A stretch of DNA of 64,000 bases from Ornithinibacter sp. (GTDB taxonomy: Bacteria > Actinomycetota > Actinomycetes > Actinomycetales > Dermatophilaceae). Of this stretch, positions 24,764 to 33,324 are shown piece after piece. The notes under the pieces are model-generated. The model searched no databases, was not told the origin of the DNA, and saw nothing but the letters and a program-made list of their open reading frames with translations. The translations under genes were made by a program, and so were the position numbers. The DNA lies in contig JAQSWG010000003.1 in assembly GCA_029266735.1 (NCBI GenBank), positions 1-64,000 of the forward strand, written 5' to 3'. How positions within the stretch are numbered: the first letter of the stretch is position 1; every line of letters starts with the position of its first letter.

Positions 24764-26139
24764 CGTCCGTTCTCGCCGCGGCGCACGAGGCGGGCGTCCA
24801 GCGCCTGCTCGAGAGCTACGCCGCCATCCCGGAGGCGGCTCCGGTGAGGCTCGCGAAGCAGACCTCCAACCTGTTCCGAGCCCGCGCAGCAACGACGACG
24901 CCTGGGCTCGACACCTCCGGGTTGACCGACGTGATCGAGGTCGACCTTGCAGCCCGCACCGCCGACGTCCAGGGCATGTGCACCTACGAGCGACTCGTCG
25001 AGGCGACCCTGGCCCACGGACTCACCCCACGTGTCGTGCCCCAGCTGCGCACGATCACCCTCGGTGGCGCCGTCACCGGTCTGGGCATCGAGTCGGCGTC
25101 GTGGCGCAACGGGCTCCCGCACGAGTCGGTCCTGGAGATGGACGTGCTGACCGGGTCGGGCGAGCTCGTGACCGCCGACGGGATCGGCCGGCATCCGGAC
25201 CTGTTCCGCGGCTTCCCGAACAGCTACGGAACCCTCGGCTACGCCACCCGCCTCCGCATCGAGCTCGAGCCCGTCGGGCGCTCGGTGGGCCTGCGGCACT
25301 GCCGGTTCCCCGACATCGACGCGCTCGTGACGACCATGGCCGAGGTGGTGGACCAGGGCTCCTTCGACGGTGAGGTCGTCGACTACGTCGACGGGGTCGT
25401 GTTCTCCGCCACCGAGTCCTACCTCGTCCTCGGGCGGCGTACGGACGAGGCAGGGCCGACCAGCGACTACACCGGTCGCGCGATCTACTACCGCTCCCTC
25501 CAGCACGACGGCCCGGCCCCCCGACGCGACCGGCTCAGCACCCTGGACTACCTCTGGCGGTGGGACACCGACTGGTTCTGGTGCTCGCGCGCCTTCGGCG
25601 CTCAGAACCGCCTCGTCCGTCCGCTGTGGCCTCGCCGGTGGAGGCGCAGCAGCGTCTACTGGAAGCTCGTCGCCGTCGACCGGCGCTTCGACATCGCTGA
25701 CCGGCTCGAGGCGCGGCGGGGCCGGCCACCGCGGGAGCGGGTGGTCCAGGACGTCGAGGTGCCGATCGGTGCCACCGGGGAGTTCCTCCGGTGGTTCCTG
25801 CGCGACGTCCCCATCGAGCCGATCTGGCTGTGCCCGCTTCGGCTCCGAGCCGAGCAGCCGTGGGCGCTCTACCCGCTACGCCCCGGGGAGACGTACGTCA
25901 ATGTCGGCTTCTGGTCCTCCGTCCCTGCCGACCCCGCGCGGCCCGGCGCCACGAACCGCCGCATCGAACGCGAGGTCACCTCCCTCGGCGGTCACAAGTC
26001 GCTGTACTCCGAATCCTTCTACGACGAGGAGGAGTTCGACCGGTTGTACGGCGGCGCGGCGTATGCCGTGCTCAAGCAGCGCTGGGACCCTCGCGGTCGG
26101 CTGCCGCGCCTGTACGACAAGGCGGTGCTCGGGGCCTGA
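24760..26139 (+). CDS. tmsA: FAD-binding oxidoreductase, TmsA-like
   Basis: 459 residues with an FAD_binding_4 N-terminal half (TSNLFRARAA, DVQGMCTYERLVEATLAHGL, TLGGAVTGLGIESASWRNG, LPHESVLEMDVLTGSGELV) and a C-terminal half like DHCR24/DprE1 relatives (FLRWFLRDVPIEPIWLCPLR, YVNVGFW, KSLYSESFYDEEEFDRLYGG). In actinobacteria this type next to a CFA-synthase-like methyltransferase reduces 10-methylene to 10-methyl fatty acyl chains (tms/bfa genes). Start GTG 24760. The gene symbol is by analogy from context. Confidence 0.75.
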   Translation: MTSVLAAAHEAGVQRLLESYAAIPEAAPVRLAKQTSNLFRARAATTTPGLDTSGLTDVIEVDLAARTADVQGMCTYERLVEATLAHGLTPRVVPQLRTITLGGAVTGLGIESASWRNGLPHESVLEMDVLTGSGELVTADGIGRHPDLFRGFPNSYGTLGYATRLRIELEPVGRSVGLRHCRFPDIDALVTTMAEVVDQGSFDGEVVDYVDGVVFSATESYLVLGRRTDEAGPTSDYTGRAIYYRSLQHDGPAPRRDRLSTLDYLWRWDTDWFWCSRAFGAQNRLVRPLWPRRWRRSSVYWKLVAVDRRFDIADRLEARRGRPPRERVVQDVEVPIGATGEFLRWFLRDVPIEPIWLCPLRLRAEQPWALYPLRPGETYVNVGFWSSVPADPARPGATNRRIEREVTSLGGHKSLYSESFYDEEEFDRLYGGAAYAVLKQRWDPRGRLPRLYDKAVLGA

Positions 26140-26171
26140 CTGCCCCCGCCGCGACCGGAGAGAGGAAGACC

Positions 26172-27431
26172 ATGTCCATCGCCGAGATCGTCGAGTCGGT
26201 TGTCACCGGCCCGCTGCCGATCCGCCTCGTCGCCTACGACGGGTCCGCCGTCGGGCCACCCGACGCCCCTCGCGTCCTGCGCCTGCGCACCCCGCGGGCC
26301 GCGGCATACCTGGGCACCGCGCCCGGGGACCTCGGTCTTGCCCGGGCCTACGTGGCCGGCGACCTCGAGGTCGAGGGTGTCCACCCGGGCGACCCCTACG
26401 ACCTGCTCGTCGACCTGGCGGGAATCCACTTCCACCGCCCGACGGCGGCGGCGGCGATCGAGGCGGCCCGCACACTCGGGCTTCGGGGACTCGCCCCGCC
26501 CCCGCCCCCTGTCCAGGAGAACCTCCCCCGGTGGCGGCGAGCCGCGGTGGGCCTGCGGCACTCCCTGCTGCGCGACGCCGAGGCCATCAGCCACCACTAC
26601 GACGTCTCGAACCGCTTCTACGAGCTCGTCCTCGGTCCCTCGATGACCTACACCTGTGCCTGCTACCCGGATGCGAGCGCATCGCTGGAAGAGGCCCAGG
26701 AGAACAAGTACCGCCTCGTCCTCGAGAAGCTCGGCCTCGGGCGCGGCGACCGTCTGCTCGACGTCGGCTGCGGCTGGGGCGGCATGGTGAGACATGCCGC
26801 CCGGCACGGGGTCAGGGTGGTGGGCGTGACACTGTCGCGCGAACAGGCGGAGTGGGCCCGTGCGGCCGTGGCCCGCGAGGGCCTCGCCGACCTTGCTGAG
26901 GTGCGGCACGCCGACTACCGCACGATCACCGAGACAGGATTCGACGCGGTGTCGTCGATCGGGCTGACCGAGCACGTGGGCGTCCGCCGGTACCCCGGCT
27001 ACTTCGGATGGGTCCTCGACCGGCTACGTCCGGGTGGACTGCTGCTCAACCACTGCATCACCCGACCGCACAACCGCCGGCAGGAGACCGGCCCCTTCAT
27101 CGACCGCTACGTCTTCCCGGACGGCGAGCTCACCGGGTCCGGCCGCATCATCGCGGCCGCGCAGAACACGGGGTTCGAGGTGCTGCACGAGGAGAACCTG
27201 CGTGAGCACTACGCGCTGACGCTGGCTCAGTGGTGCCGCAACCTCGTCGAGCACTGGGACGAGTGTGTCGCCGAGGTCGGCGAGGGCACCGCCCGGGTCT
27301 GGGGCCTCTACATGGCGGGTTCACGGCTGGGCTTCGAGCGGGGGGACGTCCAGCTCCACCAGGTGCTGGCGCTCCGTCCGCAGCCGGACGGCTCGACGGG
27401 TCGGCCCCTGCGTCCGTGGTGGTCCGCCTGA
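26172..27431 (+). CDS. tmsB: CFA-synthase-family fatty acyl methyltransferase, TmsB-like
   Basis: 419 residues. HHYDVSNRFYELVLGPSMTY (141-160) and LLDVGCGWGG (195-204) with IGLTEHVGVRRYPGYF are the cyclopropane-fatty-acyl-phospholipid synthase motifs; an N-terminal lipid-binding domain precedes them (SIAEIVESVVTGPLPIRLVA). With the adjacent FAD enzyme it should add a methylene group from SAM to an oleoyl chain, on the way to 10-methylstearate. The usual third small gene tmsC is not seen. Start ATG 26172 with gaggaaga upstream. Confidence 0.78.
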   Translation: MSIAEIVESVVTGPLPIRLVAYDGSAVGPPDAPRVLRLRTPRAAAYLGTAPGDLGLARAYVAGDLEVEGVHPGDPYDLLVDLAGIHFHRPTAAAAIEAARTLGLRGLAPPPPPVQENLPRWRRAAVGLRHSLLRDAEAISHHYDVSNRFYELVLGPSMTYTCACYPDASASLEEAQENKYRLVLEKLGLGRGDRLLDVGCGWGGMVRHAARHGVRVVGVTLSREQAEWARAAVAREGLADLAEVRHADYRTITETGFDAVSSIGLTEHVGVRRYPGYFGWVLDRLRPGGLLLNHCITRPHNRRQETGPFIDRYVFPDGELTGSGRIIAAAQNTGFEVLHEENLREHYALTLAQWCRNLVEHWDECVAEVGEGTARVWGLYMAGSRLGFERGDVQLHQVLALRPQPDGSTGRPLRPWWSA

Positions 27432-27434
27432 GGG

Positions 27435-28148
27435 TCAGTGCAGAGCCCTCGCGATGGGCAGCGCGGACAGCCCGTCCCAGGCCAGCGCGGTGAGGTGCTC
27501 GGCGAGCTCGTGGCTGGTGGGGCCGCCTGCGGAACCGCCCTCGGCGAGCCAGGCGTCGGCGGTGGCACGGACCATCCCCACGAGGGCGACACCCCACAGG
27601 CGTGGGAAGGCGTCCGCGGAGTCCATGCCTTCACCGTCCACCGCGAGACCGGCACCGACCAGCTCCGTGACGTGGCTCGCGATCCGGTGGGTCATCCCGG
27701 CGGCCACATCGCCGCTCGGCCGTTCCCGCGGCGGCAGGATCGGAGCGTTGACGATGAAGCGGTAGACCTCCGGATCCTCCTCGACGAGGTGGAGGTAGGC
27801 CGCGATGACGGCGCGCACGACGTCACGGGCGCCGACCGGCGCCGCGTCGCCCGCCGCCGCCGGCTCGCCGGTGGGGGCCGGGTCGTCGGCGGCCCGGCTC
27901 AGCCCCCGGAGAATCGTGGCGTCCACGCGCTCGGCCACCGCGGTGTAGAGACCCGCCCGGTCGGTGAAGTGCCGGTAGAACACGGTCTTCGACGTGCCGG
28001 CCGACGTGGCCACTTCGTCCATACCCACTGCAGCACCGTGCGTGCGGATGGCTCGCAGCGTGGCGTCGACGAGCTCCTCACGGCGAGCGAGACGGTGCCC
28101 GTCCCATCGGGACCGGCGCCCGTCCGGTGCCGTCTCGGTCGCTTCCAT
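27435..28148 (-). CDS. TetR-family regulator
   Basis: 237 residues. REELVDATLRAIRTHGAAVG, MDEVATSAGTSKTVFYRHFTDRAGL is a complete TetR helix-turn-helix; the C-terminal ligand-binding region carries no clear family. It converges on the methyltransferase end (3 bp apart) and diverges from the thiolase operon; its likely operator is the palindrome at 28176-28200. It probably represses that operon and itself, with an acyl-CoA-type ligand by analogy. The start ATG at 28148 was preferred over 28172 because the HTH spacing fits. Confidence 0.85.
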   Translation of the reverse strand: MEATETAPDGRRSRWDGHRLARREELVDATLRAIRTHGAAVGMDEVATSAGTSKTVFYRHFTDRAGLYTAVAERVDATILRGLSRAADDPAPTGEPAAAGDAAPVGARDVVRAVIAAYLHLVEEDPEVYRFIVNAPILPPRERPSGDVAAGMTHRIASHVTELVGAGLAVDGEGMDSADAFPRLWGVALVGMVRATADAWLAEGGSAGGPTSHELAEHLTALAWDGLSALPIARALH

Positions 28149-28175
28149 GGGCCGGACGGTAGCAGGGACCACGAG

Positions 28176-28200
28176 TACCTGTTACCTTGCGTACCGGATA
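28176..28200. promoter_or_regulatory. putative TetR operator, imperfect palindrome
   Basis: Half-sites TACCTGTTAC and, on the opposite strand, TATCCGGTAC, separated by cttgc; 7 of 10 positions symmetric (TAYCNGNTAC pattern). It lies between the divergent TetR gene and the thiolase-fabG4-maoC operon. Confidence 0.5.
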
Positions 28201-28269
28201 CCGCTCCACCAGGGCGGGCCACGACGCGGGCGCCCGCCCGACGCCACGACCCAGCAAGGAGTCCTCCCG

Positions 28270-29553
28270 GTGACCACTCCCCGCCGCGCCGCCGTCCTCG
28301 GCGGCAACCGGATCCCTTTCGCCCGCCAGTTCGGTGCCTATGCGGAGGCCTCCAACCAGGACATGCTCACCTCCGCCCTCGAGGGCCTCGTCGCTCGCCA
28401 CGGCCTCGCCGGAGAGCAGGTCGGGGAGGTCGTCGCCGGGGCGGTCATCAGGCACAGCCGCGACTTCAACCTCACCCGGGAGTCCGTGCTCGGCTCCAGC
28501 CTCTCGCCGACGACCCCGGCCTACGACATCACCCAGGCGTGTGGGACAGGGCTCGAGGCCGCGATCCTCGTCGCGAACAAGGTCGCGCTCGGCCAGATCG
28601 ACTCCGGCATCGCCGGTGGCGTCGACAGCGCCTCGGATGCGCCTGTCGTCGTGCCCGAGAAGCTGCGCCGCAAGCTGCTGACGCTCAACCGGGCGAGGAC
28701 GCCAGCGGATCGTGCCAGGGCCGCGCTGAGGTTCCGGCCCACTGACCTCGGCATCCAGGTACCCGGCAACAGTGAGCCGCGCACGGGCCTCTCCATGGGT
28801 GAGCACATGGCCATCACGGCTGCCCGCTGGGGAGTGACCCGGGAGGCCCAGGACGAGCTGGCCCTCGCGAGCCACCAGAACCTCGCAGCGGCGTACGAGC
28901 ACGGCTTCTTCGACGACCTTCTGACGCCGTACCTCGGGCTGACCCGCGACCAGAACCTCCGTCCCGACTCCACCCTCGAGAAGCTCGGCTCGCTCAAGCC
29001 GGTCTTCGGGTCGGGTGACGGTGCGACGATGACGGCCGGCAACTCCACCCCCCTCACCGATGGTGCCTCGGCCGTGCTGCTCGGCTCGCAGGAATGGGCC
29101 GCCCAGCACGGCCTCCAGCCGCTGGCGTGGTTCGTCGACGGCCAGACGGCAGCGGTCGACTACGTCTCCGGTGACGAGGGGCTGCTCATGGCACCGGCGT
29201 ATGCCGTGCCGCGCCTTCTGGCGCGCCACGGCCTGTCACTCCAGGACTTCGACCTGTACGAGATCCACGAGGCGTTCGCGGCGACGGTGCTGTCGACCCT
29301 CGCCGCGTGGGACGACGAGGACTTCTGCCGAGAGCGGCTGGGCCTCGAGAAGCCACTGGGCTCCATCGAGCGCAGCCGCCTCAACGTCGCCGGGTCGTCG
29401 CTGGCGGCGGGCCACCCGTTCGCCGCGACGGGCGGGCGGATCGTCGCCACCCTCGCCAAGCTGCTCCACGAGAGGGGCGGTGGGTCCCGTGGCCTCGTCT
29501 CCATCTGCGCGGCAGGTGGCCAGGGTGTCGTGGCGATCCTCGAGGCGGCCTGA
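28270..29553 (+). CDS. acetyl-CoA C-acyltransferase (thiolase)
   Basis: 427 residues from GTG 28270, behind aaggagtcct. ITQACGTGLEA holds the nucleophile C91, EIHEAFAATVLS and GHPFAATGGR give the His/acid pair, and SICAAGGQG the second cysteine. The RFRPTDLGIQVPG segment and GNSTPLTDGAS are in FadI/FadA-like thiolases. It forms the first gene of a three-gene unit with FabG4-type reductase and MaoC hydratase; together these can carry out beta-oxidation or, in reverse, chain extension. Controlled by the divergent TetR. Confidence 0.87.
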   Translation: MTTPRRAAVLGGNRIPFARQFGAYAEASNQDMLTSALEGLVARHGLAGEQVGEVVAGAVIRHSRDFNLTRESVLGSSLSPTTPAYDITQACGTGLEAAILVANKVALGQIDSGIAGGVDSASDAPVVVPEKLRRKLLTLNRARTPADRARAALRFRPTDLGIQVPGNSEPRTGLSMGEHMAITAARWGVTREAQDELALASHQNLAAAYEHGFFDDLLTPYLGLTRDQNLRPDSTLEKLGSLKPVFGSGDGATMTAGNSTPLTDGASAVLLGSQEWAAQHGLQPLAWFVDGQTAAVDYVSGDEGLLMAPAYAVPRLLARHGLSLQDFDLYEIHEAFAATVLSTLAAWDDEDFCRERLGLEKPLGSIERSRLNVAGSSLAAGHPFAATGGRIVATLAKLLHERGGGSRGLVSICAAGGQGVVAILEAA

Positions 29554-29554
29554 G

Positions 29555-30904
29555 GTGGCGCACTCGGACGCCTACACCGCCTTCGTCTCGACGGGCGCGG
29601 GCACGAGGATCGCCGGCGCCCTCGGGCTTCCGCAGCCGGTGGCGCTGCGTCGCCACGAGGCGGGCCGCTCCCTCGTCGACGGCCCCGTGCTCGTCGGCGG
29701 ACACGGAGACATGCCGGCCCTTCTGGCTCTGCGAGCCGGTCTGGAGCGGGCCGGCGCGCCCCTCGTCGACGACGTGCCGGCGGAGGACCGGCTCGGCGGC
29801 GTCGTCGTCGACATGACGGCGGTGACGACCCCCGCGGACCTCGAGTCACTGCGGGCCACCCTCGGCCCGGCGCTGAGGCGACTCGGACGCTGTGCTCGCG
29901 TCGTCGTGGTGGGTCTTGACCCGGCGGGTGCCACCGCGCCGGCCGTGCGTGCCGCCCGCAGGGCCCTCGAGGGCATCACGCGGTCGGTGGCCAAGGAGCT
30001 CCGGGGTGGCGCCACCGCGAACCTCGTCCTCCTCACGCCCGGTTCCGAACCTGCTGGTCTGGGCACGGTCGAGTTCCTGCTCTCCGCGCGATCCGCCTAC
30101 GTCGACGCCCAGGTCTTCCGGGTGGGGGAGGGCGTCCCGACGCTCCCCGCGGACCCGGCCAGGCCGCTGGCCGCCAAGGTGGCTGTCGTCACCGGGGCGG
30201 CCCAGGGGATCGGCGCGGAGATCGCCCGCGTCCTCGCGCGCGATGGTGCGACCCTCGTCTGCGTCGACGTCCCCACTGCCGGCTCGGCGCTCGCCGCGGT
30301 GGCGAACGAGGTGGTCGGCACGGCGCTCCAGGTCGACGTCACGGCATCCGACGCCGGTCGCCGGATCCTCGACCACGCGAGGACGCGCCACGGCGGACTC
30401 GATGTCGTGGTTCACAACGCCGGCATCACGCGCGACAAGCTGCTGGCGAACACTGACGCCGACCGGTGGCACGCGGTCCTCGACGTCAACCTGCTCTCGA
30501 TCCTGCGGATGAACGAGGCGTTCCTGGACCAGGACGGGGTGCGCGACGGGGGACACCTCGTGCTCGTCTCGTCGATCGCCGGCATCGCCGGGAACCGGGG
30601 CCAGAGCAACTACGCCGCCTCCAAGGCCGGCGTTCTCGGGCTGGTCGACGCCTACGCCACAGACGAGCTGCTGCGACGGCGCGGTATCACGGTCAACGCC
30701 GTCGCCCCCGGCTTCATCGAGACGGCCATGACTGCCCGGATCCCCCTCGCGACCCGTGAGCTCGGCCGGCGGCTCAACAGCCTGTCGCAGGGCGGGTTGC
30801 CGGTGGACGTGGCAGAGACGATCGCCCACTTCGCCTCGGACCGGCAGGCGGCGGTCAGCGGCAACGTCGTCCGCGTGTGCGGCCAGAGCCTCATCGGCGC
30901 CTGA
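29555..30904 (+). CDS. fabG4: 3-oxoacyl reductase with N-terminal extra domain (FabG4-type)
   Basis: 449 residues, GTG 29555. The first 195 residues are a degenerate Rossmann-like domain (VDGPVLVGGHGDMPAL); the second half is a full SDR with VAVVTGAAQGIGAEIARVLA and the catalytic SSIAGIAGNRGQSNYAASKAG segment (Ser, Tyr, Lys). This HMwFabG layout is mycobacterial FabG4: NADH-dependent 3-oxoacyl-CoA/ACP reduction. One base after the thiolase stop, operonic. Confidence 0.85.
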   Translation: MAHSDAYTAFVSTGAGTRIAGALGLPQPVALRRHEAGRSLVDGPVLVGGHGDMPALLALRAGLERAGAPLVDDVPAEDRLGGVVVDMTAVTTPADLESLRATLGPALRRLGRCARVVVVGLDPAGATAPAVRAARRALEGITRSVAKELRGGATANLVLLTPGSEPAGLGTVEFLLSARSAYVDAQVFRVGEGVPTLPADPARPLAAKVAVVTGAAQGIGAEIARVLARDGATLVCVDVPTAGSALAAVANEVVGTALQVDVTASDAGRRILDHARTRHGGLDVVVHNAGITRDKLLANTDADRWHAVLDVNLLSILRMNEAFLDQDGVRDGGHLVLVSSIAGIAGNRGQSNYAASKAGVLGLVDAYATDELLRRRGITVNAVAPGFIETAMTARIPLATRELGRRLNSLSQGGLPVDVAETIAHFASDRQAAVSGNVVRVCGQSLIGA

Positions 30905-30905
30905 C

Positions 30906-31757
30906 ATGGTGGTGGAGACGCTTCCCTCGATGCCGTCGACAGCTCCTTCTCTCCTTCGCGGTGCTCTCACCGCTCGGGGTCGTCGCGGCGAGACGGTCCC
31001 GGAGCGGACTCTGCGGGTGGAGGAGGTGCGCGTCGACCGAGGCCGGCTCTCGGCATACCAACGCCTGTGCGGGTATGCCGTCGACGACGCGCTCCCGCAG
31101 CCGTACCCGTGGGTGCTGGCGTTCCCCGTCCAGATGGCCCTCATGGCCCGACGGGACTTTCCCCTGCCCCTGCCCGGCATGGTCCACCTCGCGAACACGG
31201 TCACGACCCATCGCCGGCTCGACGCCGCGGACCCGCTCACCCTGTCCGTCACGGCCGGCGAGGTGCGGCCGCACCGCCGAGGACGGACCCTCGACGTCCG
31301 TGTGGAGGCGCGCGTGGGCGACGCCCTGGTGTGGGAGTGCGACAGCGTCTACCTCAGTCGCGGCACGGGCACCGAGGGCGCCCCGCGGGAGGAGGCGCCG
31401 CCCATCCCTGCTGCGGGTCCGGCCGTCGGGCGCTGGCGCCTGTCGTCGGACCTTGGGCGTGCGTACGCGTCGGTCTCCGGCGACCTCAACCCGATCCACC
31501 TGCACCCCTTGAGCGCCCGCGTCATGGGCTTCCCTCGACACATCGCACACGGAATGTGGAGCTACGCCCGCACGCTCAGTGCACTGGGCCGCAGCTCGCT
31601 CGGTCCGTCGAGGAGCCGGGTGTGGTTCACTGCCCCGCTGTTCCTTCCCAGCACGGTGGAGCTGGTCGTCGACCGGACCCAGGGGCAGATCCTCGCCGGC
31701 CTGCGCTCGGCCAGGGAACCGAGGAAGACCCACCTGGCCCTCACGATCGACGCCTGA
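30906..31757 (+). CDS. MaoC-like double-hotdog dehydratase
   Basis: 283 residues, ATG 30906. SGDLNPIHLHPLSARVMGFP with HIAHGMW is the (R)-specific hydratase motif (Asp and His catalytic). The N-terminal half is a second, degenerate hotdog (RLSAYQRLCGYA, YPWVLAFPVQMALMARRDFP). Two bases after FabG4, it completes a thiolase-reductase-dehydratase set. MaoC/FabG4/thiolase operons are common in lipid metabolism of actinobacteria. Confidence 0.85.
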   Translation: MVVETLPSMPSTAPSLLRGALTARGRRGETVPERTLRVEEVRVDRGRLSAYQRLCGYAVDDALPQPYPWVLAFPVQMALMARRDFPLPLPGMVHLANTVTTHRRLDAADPLTLSVTAGEVRPHRRGRTLDVRVEARVGDALVWECDSVYLSRGTGTEGAPREEAPPIPAAGPAVGRWRLSSDLGRAYASVSGDLNPIHLHPLSARVMGFPRHIAHGMWSYARTLSALGRSSLGPSRSRVWFTAPLFLPSTVELVVDRTQGQILAGLRSAREPRKTHLALTIDA

Positions 31758-31824
31758 GGGGCCTCGTCGGTCCCTGCATGCATGGCGCCCGGGCTGTCCG
31801 GTCCCGACCGCCGTGTGCTCGGGA

Positions 31825-31842
31825 ATGGCCCGTTCGGGCCAT
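31825..31842. terminator. possible hairpin terminator after MaoC
   Basis: atggccc (31825-31831), loop gttc, gggccat (31836-31842), no long T-run; weak. Confidence 0.3.
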
Positions 31843-31986
31843 GGCCACGGGGTCGCGGCAGCCCTACGGTGATAAGGCTTGGGTCCAGTCGGCTCCGGGC
31901 GTTGTGTTGGCCGTGTACTCGATGGCGACGTCGACGCGGCCCGGTGAAGGCCACCACGGCAGGGAACGCAGACGGAGGAACGCGGA

Positions 31987-33324
31987 ATGAGCCAGATCAG
32001 ACGACGCGTGGCGGTGGCCGCAGCGGCCGCTCTTGCCCTTGGACTCTCCGTCGGGTCCGCGGGCCCGGCGGCAGCTGCTCCCACGGACCCGCCGAGCTAC
32101 GTGAAGTCGTGGCTTGCGCTCGACACGGGCGCCTCGAACACCGTGCGTCTCGTCAATGCCGACAAGACGCTCTCCGGATCCCCACAGGTCCTCAGTGGTG
32201 GCAAGGCGTGCTCGCTGAACGAGGGGGGCGCCGGACTCCTCGACTTCTCGTCGACCCCGGCGTCGCCCGGCGTGGGCTTCTCGGGCGGGGGGATCGGCGT
32301 GCGCGAGAAGACCACGTCGTCGGGCACGTCCTGTGCCGCCGTCGACGCGGCGAAGGCGGAGAGTCTGACGCTGACCCTGGGCAACGGGGTCGGCAGCCTG
32401 GTTGCCATGTCCGCCTCCCTGGATATCGACCTCAAGCAGAGCGCGCGCATCCTCGCCAGCGCGTCACTCAGCACCGACCCGGCCGGCACCCCGCCTGCCC
32501 TCTTCGAGCTCCAGAGTGGCGTCAACATCGGGGCGACTCCCACCGCCGGTGCCACGGTGTTCACCTGCAACAACCCTGCAGACTCCGGTCCGGACAGCGG
32601 CGCCAACAACAACTGTCGGTGGGAGATCAGCGCACCGACGTGGACCCGAGTGTCGGCCGACCCCCTCCAGCCCGGCCTGAGCGAGGACGGCGTCCAGTTC
32701 GACACCCTGACCCTGACCGCGCTGGCCGGCTCCTTCTCGCTCATGGGCGGGGCGGACGGCCCCGTCGCCGACCCCGCGTTCCCCCTGCCGCAGTACCTGG
32801 GGGCCGACCAGGACCCGAACACGAACGACGTGTCCATCGTGGGTGCCTCGATCTTCGAGCTCGTCGAGGGGGAGCTCGACTGCGGCGAGACCGCCACGCT
32901 GAGCGGTCCCATCGCGTCGTCCTGGACGCGACTGCAGGACTTCACGGGTGGCGACTGCCAGCCCTTCCCCTACTCCAGCCGTACGGGCACCGATGACGAG
33001 GGAGCGTTCGCCGAGTTCACCAAGCCGCTGGACTACCAGACCGCGGCACACGCCCTGTGGACGACGACCTTCGTGGTCGGCGCTGGGAACACGATCCCGC
33101 CGATCCGCGTCTACCTGGACCGCGCGGACGGCACCCAGATCGAGTTCAGCCCGCTGGTGGCGTGTCCTGACGAGTACTGGGTCAACGGAGCGTTCGTGGG
33201 GCCGTCGGTCCAGCCGACCGCGCCCACGGCGTGCCTTGTCGACGCAGTGCGGGGATCAGGCAAGCTCAACAAGTCCGTGACCTACACGGCATACATCTAC
33301 GGCGATGCGTTCATGCGCCGCTAG
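31987..33324 (+). CDS. secreted protein of unknown function
   Basis: 445 residues with a classical Sec signal peptide (MSQIRRRVAVAAAAALALGL ... GPAAAAPT) behind ggaggaa. The mature part is beta-rich by composition, with glycine/serine/threonine-rich segments and eight cysteines (GKACSLNEG, GTSCAAV, FTCNNPA, NNCRWE, LDCGET, GDCQPF, VACPDEY, TACLVD) that could form four disulphides. No anchor, LPXTG or enzymatic motif. I do not recognise it; an exported binding or surface protein is the most likely kind. It shares CTAG at its stop with the convergent cyclase gene. Confidence 0.6.
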   Translation: MSQIRRRVAVAAAAALALGLSVGSAGPAAAAPTDPPSYVKSWLALDTGASNTVRLVNADKTLSGSPQVLSGGKACSLNEGGAGLLDFSSTPASPGVGFSGGGIGVREKTTSSGTSCAAVDAAKAESLTLTLGNGVGSLVAMSASLDIDLKQSARILASASLSTDPAGTPPALFELQSGVNIGATPTAGATVFTCNNPADSGPDSGANNNCRWEISAPTWTRVSADPLQPGLSEDGVQFDTLTLTALAGSFSLMGGADGPVADPAFPLPQYLGADQDPNTNDVSIVGASIFELVEGELDCGETATLSGPIASSWTRLQDFTGGDCQPFPYSSRTGTDDEGAFAEFTKPLDYQTAAHALWTTTFVVGAGNTIPPIRVYLDRADGTQIEFSPLVACPDEYWVNGAFVGPSVQPTAPTACLVDAVRGSGKLNKSVTYTAYIYGDAFMRR

